Assembly (NCBI GenBank): GCA_002835675.1
Contig: PIZR01000007.1
Span: forward strand, 262,465 to 326,464
Origin: Bacillus sp. BA3
GTDB taxonomy: Bacteria; Bacillota; Bacilli; Bacillales; DSM-1321
Length of the DNA stretch: 64,000 nucleotides
Direction of reading: 5' to 3'
Part shown: piece by piece, positions 1 through 8,279 of the stretch
Layout of the letters: each line of letters begins with the position of its first letter
Position numbering within the stretch: the stretch's first letter is position 1
Program-made: the position numbers and the translations under genes
The notes under the pieces: generated by a model
What the model saw: the letters and a program-made list of their open reading frames with translations, nothing else
Databases searched by the model: none
Told to the model about the DNA's origin: nothing

Positions 1-24
1 CTGTGTACCAAGTTTGGTATACAG
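1..24. repeat. 24-bp near-perfect palindrome at the window edge
   Basis: The first 24 bases read the same on both strands except at one symmetric pair and the central bases; the arms are CTGTGTACCA and TGGTATACAG. There is no T-tract, so a terminator is unlikely. The size suits an operator or a recombinase site. It lies just downstream of the small minus-strand gene at 41-184. Its role is unknown and the sequence to the left cannot be seen. Confidence 0.4.
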
Positions 25-40
25 GTCGTTTGAGGAATTA

Positions 41-184
41 TTAAACTTTTTTTAGTGGTTGTTCTTTTTTTAGTGGATGTTCTTTTTTTGGGGTTCTCTT
101 GTAGGTTCTATCGGAAAGTTCAATTAGTGCTTCAGCTATAAGTTCGATATCAGGTTCGTTGATGAATGTTACTTTGAGTTCCAT
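41..184 (-). CDS. small hypothetical protein, 47 aa, with Lys-rich repeated tail
   Basis: The start is the ATG at 184, preceded by the ribosome-binding site GAGGTGATC; a longer upstream extension in frame has no such site. The product begins MELKVTFINEPD and has an acidic, helix-like middle. It ends in a basic tail built from a six-residue unit (KKEHPL, KKEQPL, KKV) encoded by an 18-bp tandem repeat. I do not recognise the family. Short proteins of this kind are common beside recombinases in Bacillus mobile elements, but that is context, not proof. Confidence 0.55.
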   Translation of the reverse strand: MELKVTFINEPDIELIAEALIELSDRTYKRTPKKEHPLKKEQPLKKV

Positions 185-295
185 GATGATCACCTCAGTG
201 TAAGATATGACAGTTACTTGTCTGAAGTTCTTATATCTTTTGAATTTCATATGTAAAGAAAAAATCAAAAATAAATTAAAATATCCATTTTATTC

Positions 296-345
296 AAAAA
301 AAAAAAAAAAAAAAAAAATAGGCCTGGCAAAAATGCCAGGACCTA
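296..345 (-). terminator. intrinsic terminator with a 23-A tract (minus strand)
   Basis: The stem CCTGGCA (323-329) pairs with TGCCAGG (334-340) around an AAAA loop, and outer bases extend the pairing. On the minus strand it is followed by 23 uninterrupted Ts (318-296). It would end leftward transcripts, possibly those from the helicase gene at 837-5633. The long homopolymer may vary in length or be a sequencing artefact. Confidence 0.8.
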
Positions 346-394
346 CTTACTTCATTTTACATTTTAGTACAGCGACGATTCTAAAAGTTAGTGA

Positions 395-753
395 GCTTAC
401 GACTTATATCGTCCAAAGGTATTCATTATTGGTGACACAACGTTTGACCTTTACCGCAGTAAGAATGGCGAATACTTGCTCACTGATTTGATCATTCGTC
501 TCTTAAAAAGCGATTCTATAAAGGGTTCTGAATGCTTACATAAGGATGCATTCTTATTGACTTCTCCTTACTGAGCGCAAGAAGATCTTTCTCCTCTTTA
601 TTTTTTAATACTCATGATTCAAGCGGTATATCAAAATACTTGGAGAAATCTAAAAAATTCTACATGAGCTGGGGGGATATCAATAAAATATTAATCTTCA
701 TCCATATTTTCACGCTAAAAAGTTTAGGTTTGATCAAAGAAACTGAAGTATAA
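395..753 (+). pseudogene. decayed plus-strand gene fragment
   Basis: This 652-bp gap (185-836) has no intact gene. Two coding-like stretches lie on the plus strand. Positions 395-574 contain RPKVFIIGDTTFDLYRSK, and positions 571-753 contain KFYMSWGDINKI and LKSLGLIKETEV. They are in different frames that meet near 560-575, as expected of one gene with a frameshift and no surviving start. I do not recognise the family. Chance open reading is possible for the second part. Confidence 0.3.
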
Positions 754-836
754 ATAATATCACAATAAATATTATTTAAGCCCAATATAAGTAAAGAGAG
801 CCTAACTGGTTTAAACTATGCCTCACTTTACTTTTA

Positions 837-3800
837 TTATCCTCTATACTTTGAATACCAAGCAGGTGCTTTTTTGGTTGATCGACTCCCCTTTGGTGAG
901 AATTTAAATGTTATATTCATCCCTTCAAGTTTTTCCATTAAAGGCTGTAGGCTTTCATCACCTATTACCCAGATACTTCCACCATTTTCTCTCTGATCTA
1001 TTACATGATAACCTTCATTTTTTAAATAATGATACAATTTACTATTAATATTGCGTTCATCACTATTGGGCGCGTATAATTCAATGTCATTCTCATCTTT
1101 TAAGCTAATTTGATTTTGAACACCTTCTACTTTAGATTCAAATAGTTCAGTTTTAACACCAAGACTTGGTAACTTTTTAGACCTATTAGTATTTATAGAA
1201 GGAACTATATCCGAATAATTGTTTCGTATTGTATTATCGTTGATTTGTAGATTTTTATTATCCAGTAGATCTCCTTCTCGATCTTCTTTTTCAAGCTTTT
1301 CAGTATAAATTACTTTACTTGTTAGATTTTCTGAGTGTAGTGGAGAAGGTTCCATTCCCATTTCACTTAACCGTTCCCATAGCCTATCCATTGCTTTCAT
1401 GCGATCGAAGTAGAACTCTCTCCCTCTTATACGCCAGAACTTCCAACCAGCTCTTTCAAGGTCATATTGCCGTTGCATATCCTCTTCCCACTTTTCAGGA
1501 CCATGCCATCTTTCTCCGTCACATTCGACAGCTAAGCGATCTCGAATGCCTTCAATAACTAAATCTATTCGATACTTTCCTACTTTGACTTGTGGTTGCA
1601 CCTTATAACCTTTAGCCACAATCATTCGAAGGACTTCAATTTCAAATGGAGAATCACATTTTTCTTCTAAATTTTCTACAATGTCATTTACTCTTGTTGG
1701 GTTTTTACAATAGCTTAACAGTTGATATCGAAAGTCATCTCTCTTTAAGTCGTCTAATTCAACAGAATGATACAATCGCATTTGGTTCTTCGCACGACTA
1801 GCTGCAACGTTAAAGGTTTGCTGTTGCGATTTCTTAGTCATAGAAACAAATCTTCGGTTTCCAGCAACGACCATCGATAAAAAGATAATGTCCCGCTCGT
1901 CTCCTTGAAGACTATATGCATTCCCACAAATAATTTTTCTTTTCACAAATTCGCTTTCTGAAATTTCCTCCCGAATCTTATTTTCTATAAGAGCAGCTTG
2001 CTTTGTTCCTTGAAGAGTAATAACTCCGATTGTCTGGTTCTCATATTGTAGGTCATTAATAATGCTTTTAATGTCTTCTACGATTTTATCTGCTTCAGGG
2101 GAATTAACGAAATTAACTCCTTCTGTTGCATACCCCTCATCAACCTTAACTGTCACTACAGGTGGGTCAATCTTCTCTTTCTCGAAAGGAAGTCTCAATG
2201 GAACCATTTGTCCTCCGTAGCTTAGATCATTAGAAAACTGGATGATTTCTGGAACACATCTAAAGTGTTCTTTTAACATCAATCTTCCACTCTTAGGGAA
2301 GATTTGGTCTGCAATTTCATATAAAGATATTTTATGGTCAAATAATCTCTTATTAGGAACACCTTCTAAATATCGCTGGATTAACTCTTCAATCTCTGAA
2401 TCCTTCGTCCCTATACCATAAGGGCTAATCTGTTCATCATCTCCAACTACGACAATCTTTTCCCCTCTTAATAAAACCGGAACGGACATGATATCGCACT
2501 GACTGCTTTCATCGAAGATAATGACATCAAATTTGTCATTGTAGATAGGGAAGTTTTCGATCACTTGGTTCACAGGCATTATCCATACTGGAATGGCAGA
2601 TTGAGCTTTCTCCATTTCTTTACGAGCATCTACCAAGAAGCGTTGGTTGTTCCCGGTTCCTTTTCCATAACGCTTGATAAAGTTTTTCCAGGCAACGAGA
2701 GCTCTCTTTTGTGTATCTGTAATTCGATTGATTTGATTCATCCAAGTTGAATTTGCAACAATTTGAGTAATGAGTCTCTTTTGATAGTCTTGTTCTTGTT
2801 TAATATTCTTCTCGATTCGTTCTGCCTCAAAGTCTTGGTTTTCTATCATCCAATCGTATAATGATTTAAGTTCCCATGATTTATGTACATCTTTAGGAAT
2901 CGATGAATCCTTATAAAGTAAATCCAGAATAAAAGAAGCTGTATTCGGTACGATTTCCTTTATTGGATGGTATAACTCAAAGAATCGAACTACTTCTTCC
3001 TTTTTAGCTATAAAGAATTGCAGTTCTCCTACAACTGCTTCCCATTCAATATCATCCTTCGCTAACAAGACCTCTAAGAAACGCTGAGCAATAGGATGGA
3101 TATTCTTTTCAGCTTGAATCGCTTTTATTTCATTTACATAGCGATTGTATTCTTGTTCCCATGTTTCATATTCAAGAACAGTAAAGACATGTTTTACCGC
3201 CTCCTGAAGTTCTTTATAAAAAGAAAGATTTAACCAGTTCTCATTATTAAGACTAAGACAACTACATGTTACTTGAAGCCCTTCAATTAACGCTCCTAAT
3301 CGTATCGTTTTCTCATATGCTTCAATTTCTTTATGAATTGTACTAAAGATACGCTTGTCGGCTGCATCGATTGGATTACCATTGATTTCATCAATGTTCG
3401 CATTCCAAATACGAACAATCTCTTCTCTTCTTTTCTTCAAAAGTAGATGTTGTTGTAGTAACTCGATTTCTTCAAAAGTGCGAACCGGTTGACCATTCAT
3501 GATAGGTGTTTCCCATAAATATTTAGCACGCTTCCCTTTTAACATACCGAATAGCATATCGGGTTTTTTGTTTTGTCGTAATCGCTCTCCGTATAAGTAG
3601 ATATCTGCTTCTAATTCGAAGTCCGGCTTATTTGGTAAATTGATATCGTGGTTGATAATGGTTTTGTGAATGGCTACCATTTCATCGTTTCTGGTTTTGA
3701 TATCAGCGAAGAAAGATACCCAACGTTCTTTCCGGGTTGAGCTTGCTATGTAATCATCTAATACTTTTTGAAGTGCTGTTCCTTCTTCAAAATAGTCATT

Positions 3801-5633
3801 GTATTCAATGATTTTACTAAGTTCAGTTTTTAGTTGTTTTGCATACTCCTCTTCATGAGGAAGCTGTATTTTCTCTACATAAAGATTAGAGTTGTCATAT
3901 TCGCTCTTTAACTCTTTCCCTTTGGATAACCAGGTTTTCATTTCTTCCGGATTTTTCAACAAACACGTTTTAGGTAAAGTTGAATCCACTAAATACAATT
4001 CATCTTTTTTGAGTAGGCCTCTTAGTCTCCATAATTCATCAAATTCTTTAGGGCTAATTGGAAACGATGTGTTCATTTCAACCTTATCTAGAAACCACTG
4101 ATAATCTACAGTTTCATCATTTAACATTTGAGCGATATTTGCTTTTGTAATAGTTTGACCTTTATATTCCACTTCTGTCTTTTCACTCTTACTGTACTCC
4201 AACAGTTGGTATTTGAATTTAGCTTCATTTCGTCTACTATGGTCTAATTCAGATTTGAAGTGAGTAATCTCTGAATCTAATTTATCCGTAGAAACGTTCC
4301 CAAGTTTTTCAGATATAGTACGGATTGATTTTTCAATTTCTCGTAATGAATCTCTTCCTCCACCTAATACTGGTACACATAAGTCACGGATTTCTTCCGG
4401 TATTTTTTCCTTTAAAACCTTTAACGGATTTTCTTTTTGACTCGTAATAAGAATTCTCTTCCCATGTGCCAATAGATGAGAAACAATATTTGCGATAGTA
4501 TGAGTCTTCCCTGTTCCAGGGGGGCCTTGGACGGTTAACCCATAGTTTGTTGCTAATCTTCTGGCAATTTCTTTTTGTTCTTCATTGGCTGCTAATGGAA
4601 AATATAAGTCAGAAGCTACTTTCCCCCACTTCAAGTTATTCTCTTCTTCATTCAATCTAACTTCATTACCGACAATGGATTCAATAGTGGCTGGAACCTC
4701 ATAATCCTCTGCTTGCATTGATTCAATTATTTGTTCTAAATCGTTTTGAAGGACTTGGTTGTCTTTTCTTTTTAAAATCAGAACATATTCATTCAAATGC
4801 CCAACAGCATCTTTAGTAGGATGAACAGGTTCTCCTTTTAGAGATGTTCTACCACTGGCATCAATAAGTTGCAAAAATCGGCTAGAAAGGTCCCTTACAT
4901 CTTCCTCAATTACGTCTCTGTATCGAGCCTCTCTTCCGATGTTTTGAATCTCTTCCATATTAGGCAGGGCGATACCACTTAGAATGTTTAACTCTAACTT
5001 ATAGCCTTGATTTGTAGGTTTAACCTTAATAATTCCCTTATCTGTGTCGAGCTCAACATCAATTTTTGTTGTGAAGAGTGGATGCTGGATACTATCAGTT
5101 TCGTGTTTCCATGTGAATATCGTTTCACCTAGGAGAAGTTCTAAGCCTTCCCCTTCTACTTGGAAATCTTGATTGATTTTAAAGAACAATTCATATAGAT
5201 CCTGTACCCTCTTCATACGTTGAATTTCAGCAGCCCATTCTCCCCAGTCGGCTTTCCATTTATTGAATAACTTCAAACGATTAGCATCGTCATCAAATCG
5301 AATTTCTACTTCAACCTTTCCTTGCACAAACAATTTAGGTGCAGGAATTTTAGGTGGATTGGTTTCTATATTATAGGGATATGTAATCCATTCTTTTATT
5401 GATTTATCTGGATTCGGAGGGCTCATGATATCAACTGTGAAATTCTGTCTATGAATCTCTAAAATAGCTTCGTAGTCTACACCTTCACCCATTAAAAAAA
5501 CACCTTTTCCATACTCTTCTAGACTGGTTTTTGTCCAGTTTTTCTCATATTCTTTGAAATCCCGAATAACTTTAAAACGAAGGTTGTTTACGGCAAGCAA
5601 ATATTCAAATAACTGCCTTGGTTTATCATTCAA
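837..5633 (-). CDS. SF1 helicase / AAA ATPase fused to an MTES_1575 (Vsr-like) endonuclease, 1598 aa
   Basis: This is a very large putative defence nuclease-helicase. The N-terminal ~350 residues are unrecognised. A Walker A motif, QGPPGTGKTHT, lies near residue 370, followed by a long helical insertion. Walker B is IIFDESSQCD near 1040, and DNA2/NAM7-type motifs QGDERD (~1245) and AASRAKNQ (~1280) complete an SF1 helicase. Residues ~1330-1418 form a PD-(D/E)xK domain of the MTES_1575/Vsr/DUF559 type: FEIEVLR, YRIDLVIEG, VECDGERWHG. A separate small C-terminal domain (~1535-1598) contains GGSIWVIG and PAWYSKYRG. The layout resembles single-gene helicase-nuclease defence proteins such as the Hhe class, but the N-terminus does not look like DUF4011. 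It follows brxL on the same strand, but a 570-bp gap with a terminator separates them, so it is probably a separate transcription unit. Function is inferred from domains and neighbours. Confidence 0.85.
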   Translation of the reverse strand: MNDKPRQLFEYLLAVNNLRFKVIRDFKEYEKNWTKTSLEEYGKGVFLMGEGVDYEAILEIHRQNFTVDIMSPPNPDKSIKEWITYPYNIETNPPKIPAPKLFVQGKVEVEIRFDDDANRLKLFNKWKADWGEWAAEIQRMKRVQDLYELFFKINQDFQVEGEGLELLLGETIFTWKHETDSIQHPLFTTKIDVELDTDKGIIKVKPTNQGYKLELNILSGIALPNMEEIQNIGREARYRDVIEEDVRDLSSRFLQLIDASGRTSLKGEPVHPTKDAVGHLNEYVLILKRKDNQVLQNDLEQIIESMQAEDYEVPATIESIVGNEVRLNEEENNLKWGKVASDLYFPLAANEEQKEIARRLATNYGLTVQGPPGTGKTHTIANIVSHLLAHGKRILITSQKENPLKVLKEKIPEEIRDLCVPVLGGGRDSLREIEKSIRTISEKLGNVSTDKLDSEITHFKSELDHSRRNEAKFKYQLLEYSKSEKTEVEYKGQTITKANIAQMLNDETVDYQWFLDKVEMNTSFPISPKEFDELWRLRGLLKKDELYLVDSTLPKTCLLKNPEEMKTWLSKGKELKSEYDNSNLYVEKIQLPHEEEYAKQLKTELSKIIEYNDYFEEGTALQKVLDDYIASSTRKERWVSFFADIKTRNDEMVAIHKTIINHDINLPNKPDFELEADIYLYGERLRQNKKPDMLFGMLKGKRAKYLWETPIMNGQPVRTFEEIELLQQHLLLKKRREEIVRIWNANIDEINGNPIDAADKRIFSTIHKEIEAYEKTIRLGALIEGLQVTCSCLSLNNENWLNLSFYKELQEAVKHVFTVLEYETWEQEYNRYVNEIKAIQAEKNIHPIAQRFLEVLLAKDDIEWEAVVGELQFFIAKKEEVVRFFELYHPIKEIVPNTASFILDLLYKDSSIPKDVHKSWELKSLYDWMIENQDFEAERIEKNIKQEQDYQKRLITQIVANSTWMNQINRITDTQKRALVAWKNFIKRYGKGTGNNQRFLVDARKEMEKAQSAIPVWIMPVNQVIENFPIYNDKFDVIIFDESSQCDIMSVPVLLRGEKIVVVGDDEQISPYGIGTKDSEIEELIQRYLEGVPNKRLFDHKISLYEIADQIFPKSGRLMLKEHFRCVPEIIQFSNDLSYGGQMVPLRLPFEKEKIDPPVVTVKVDEGYATEGVNFVNSPEADKIVEDIKSIINDLQYENQTIGVITLQGTKQAALIENKIREEISESEFVKRKIICGNAYSLQGDERDIIFLSMVVAGNRRFVSMTKKSQQQTFNVAASRAKNQMRLYHSVELDDLKRDDFRYQLLSYCKNPTRVNDIVENLEEKCDSPFEIEVLRMIVAKGYKVQPQVKVGKYRIDLVIEGIRDRLAVECDGERWHGPEKWEEDMQRQYDLERAGWKFWRIRGREFYFDRMKAMDRLWERLSEMGMEPSPLHSENLTSKVIYTEKLEKEDREGDLLDNKNLQINDNTIRNNYSDIVPSINTNRSKKLPSLGVKTELFESKVEGVQNQISLKDENDIELYAPNSDERNINSKLYHYLKNEGYHVIDQRENGGSIWVIGDESLQPLMEKLEGMNITFKFSPKGSRSTKKAPAWYSKYRG

Positions 5634-5858
5634 TACATTACACCTCTCAAGCTTTCATAAAGTAACTATATCACAATGTATATGGAAATAAGGGTAAGAT
5701 TAATACTTTTTAATCCGATAAAAGGGATTGTATTTTATTTCCCTTATTTCACTAATGAACCTCTTGTTCAACGTTTGTGCCACGAGCAAAAGTTTCTTCA
5801 AGCTTAAGGAACTAAGTCACATTTTCCAACTAGTCAGTGGAAATACTTGAAGTAAGTA

Positions 5859-6116
5859 GGGATTGTTTTATCTTTTAAAGAGTGCCAAGCTTCCTTACAC
5901 TAAAACGATTTATGATTTTGACTATACGTTACAACCGAATATAAGTGAGCAGCGTGTATAGGAAACCTTGACTTGTCGGTATATCGCAAATGGTGAAAAT
6001 AGGATTCTATTAGGTCACCAGTGGGAGGAAAAACTCATTTGGCCATATACTTCTCTATAAAAGCTCTTGCTAAATCTTATCGACTTAAAAAAAATAATTC
6101 CTGCCAAAATGACTGA
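5859..6116 (+). pseudogene. IS21-family IstB remnant
   Basis: The 570-bp gap between brxL and the helicase gene holds a decayed IstB-like ATPase on the plus strand. One frame gives SAKLPYTKTIYDFDYTLQPN, followed by an in-frame stop and CRYIANGENRILLG. A +1 shift then gives VGGKTHLAIYFSIKAL. These match the usual IstB order of FDFSFQPS, FIENKENVVFLG and GVGKTHLAIALG as I know it. Both termini are missing and there is at least one frameshift and one stop. It marks a past IS21 insertion at the edge of the BREX locus. Confidence 0.65.
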
Positions 6117-6160
6117 GTAACAGATATTGACAACGACAATGAACAGGATATATTAAGTCC

Positions 6161-6190
6161 AAAAAGGCAGCATATTAATTGCTACCTTTT
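6161..6190 (-). terminator. intrinsic terminator after brxL
   Basis: On the minus strand AAAGGTAGCA pairs with TGCTGCCTTT (one G-U pair) around a 7-nt loop and is followed by a short T run. It begins 16 bp past the brxL stop and would end the BREX operon transcript. Confidence 0.75.
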
Positions 6191-6206
6191 ACTAATTATT
6201 AAAAAT

Positions 6207-8261
6207 TTATCCGACGCCTAACGCCTTAAACACAGCGTCAATCGGATCTGAATAAAAAACAGGCTGAACTTTAACAAGTAAATCTGCTGGTACAGTTTGA
6301 AAGTCCATAACGGATGAAGCCGGTATTAATACTTTCTTCGCCCCCGCATCTACACAAACCTGTAAGACGTTTGCCAGTTCTTCTACCTTTTCTATAGTTC
6401 CACCTACAGTCATATTCCCTAAAACAACTGTGCTTTCTTGTACAGACTTTTCTAATGCACCTGAACATAAACCAATTAATTCTGCTATGGCTAATTGAGG
6501 GGTTAAACCAATTCCTTGCAGATCAGCAATGTGCATAAGGTAGTCTTTTGTTTTTATTGCTATCGTACCACTAATACTTTTACTATTAGCAGTAAAATAA
6601 CGGTAGGCTGTATCTAAACCCTCCTTAACAGCTCGATTTGATCCGACACCTGATTTTTCTAATTTACCTGATCCTGAAACAACCTGGTTTTCCAATTTAA
6701 AAACTCCGATCATACCAGATTCTCCAACTCCTACTGTATAAACATGACCAGGTTTCCCCATACCCTCTGGAATAAGTTTACCTCCGCCCTGTTCAGGAAC
6801 AGATATATATTCTTCTTGTAATGATTCTTTATCGATGTATGAGAACATGACATCATAAAATTCCATACCACCGATTTTCTTTAACTGTTCTTTTACCCGC
6901 CTACGACCTTCTAAGGAATATTTAAGCACTTCTTCAACATCTTCTTTTGTAAATTCACCATGCGGGTAAAGCAACTTCATAAAACCTGAAACCGTTTTTC
7001 TTACAGCGATCACGTCACGCTGATTTAAATTATTTCCGAGTTTGTAAAATTGGTCAATTGAATCACCAAATGAGCGTTTACGCATTTCTCGGAAGTATTC
7101 CGCTAAATAATCCACAATAAAACCATAATGATCCGTAAAGAAATCAGGTCTCATCTTCGGGATTTCCCAGCCAGGAAGATAATAGTGCATTCGGTCAAAG
7201 AAAGCAGAATCATTATTCATTCCTTCTGGGAATGGAGCAAACAAATGCGATGTTTTTATTAAAGAATCCACACTTTGATTGATATTTCCAACGAATACCA
7301 TTGAGGCTGAAGCTGCTTTCTCTTCTTTTCCTCTGGCGAAGGATCCTGAAGCCATATAGTCTTTCATAATCTGGATTCCATCTTTATCCTTAAACTTAAT
7401 ACCCGCTACCTCATCAAATGCAACAGTATCCCACATACCAACAAGACCAACTGTTCTAGATGACATATTGTAAAATAAATTAGCTACAGTCGATTGTCCA
7501 CCAGATACAAGGATTGAATTTGGTGAGATTTCCTTGTAAACATGGGATTTACCTGTCCCACGAGGACCTAACTCACAAACGTTGTAGTTGTTTTCAACAA
7601 GTGGAACAAGACGTAACAACAAATGCCATTTCACACGGTCATTTAGTTGAGTTGGCTCCATCCCAGTAGAACGAATAAGATTATCAATCCACTCGTCTTT
7701 CGTAAACTCTTTTCTTCCTTCAAATATTTCATTAATATCCATATTTGGCATTTGAATTGGCTTTAGGCTACTGATACTAAAAGGACTCATATTTTTTTGT
7801 TCTTCATCGTAATAGTAATCCATTTTCATCATGCACCATATACCGCCTGCCAACAACTTATCATACTCTTTAACATGGTTGGCTGAAATCGGAACGTCCT
7901 TTAAACCAAGGTTGGAAAATTCAGCTTCATATGTATCCTTTTTGGGGTTCAATCGAACAGAAATCTTATCAATGATTGAATATTGCCCAATTTCACGAAT
8001 TCTTGATTTAATACGTTCTGCTTCATCAGGTCGTACAAAGTTTTCTGAGAGGATCTTCTTTACCCTTGAAACTCCTTCCTTTATACTTTCATCATCGTCA
8101 GTAGCCGCATACATTCCTAACAAGTACTCAAGGACATATATAGGTACGTTTGCTCCTTCTTTAATGAGCTTTGTAAGGTCTTTTCTGACGACACGCCCTG
8201 CAAATACTGAATTTAGTTTCTTATCCAATTCAAATGCATTCACTTCATTTACGTTCTCCAA
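6207..8261 (-). CDS. brxL: BrxL, Lon-like AAA+ protein of BREX type 1, 684 aa
   Basis: BrxL is the last core gene of the type 1 BREX phage-defence operon, a multimeric DNA-binding AAA+ protein. Walker A, GPRGTGKSHVYKE, is near residue 230, and Walker B, VAFDEVAG, near 279. From about 515 to the end there is a Lon-protease-like domain. The Lon catalytic serine motif GPSAG appears here as GLTPQ, so classical Ser-Lys proteolysis looks unlikely; a lysine remains in EKVEELAN. The start is TTG at 8261 behind GGGAGGG. The gene lies 18 bp downstream of pglZ, so it is in the same operon. Length and domain order are as expected for the family. Confidence 0.93.
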   Translation of the reverse strand: MENVNEVNAFELDKKLNSVFAGRVVRKDLTKLIKEGANVPIYVLEYLLGMYAATDDDESIKEGVSRVKKILSENFVRPDEAERIKSRIREIGQYSIIDKISVRLNPKKDTYEAEFSNLGLKDVPISANHVKEYDKLLAGGIWCMMKMDYYYDEEQKNMSPFSISSLKPIQMPNMDINEIFEGRKEFTKDEWIDNLIRSTGMEPTQLNDRVKWHLLLRLVPLVENNYNVCELGPRGTGKSHVYKEISPNSILVSGGQSTVANLFYNMSSRTVGLVGMWDTVAFDEVAGIKFKDKDGIQIMKDYMASGSFARGKEEKAASASMVFVGNINQSVDSLIKTSHLFAPFPEGMNNDSAFFDRMHYYLPGWEIPKMRPDFFTDHYGFIVDYLAEYFREMRKRSFGDSIDQFYKLGNNLNQRDVIAVRKTVSGFMKLLYPHGEFTKEDVEEVLKYSLEGRRRVKEQLKKIGGMEFYDVMFSYIDKESLQEEYISVPEQGGGKLIPEGMGKPGHVYTVGVGESGMIGVFKLENQVVSGSGKLEKSGVGSNRAVKEGLDTAYRYFTANSKSISGTIAIKTKDYLMHIADLQGIGLTPQLAIAELIGLCSGALEKSVQESTVVLGNMTVGGTIEKVEELANVLQVCVDAGAKKVLIPASSVMDFQTVPADLLVKVQPVFYSDPIDAVFKALGVG

Positions 8262-8279
8262 AGGTTTCCCTCCCTTATC

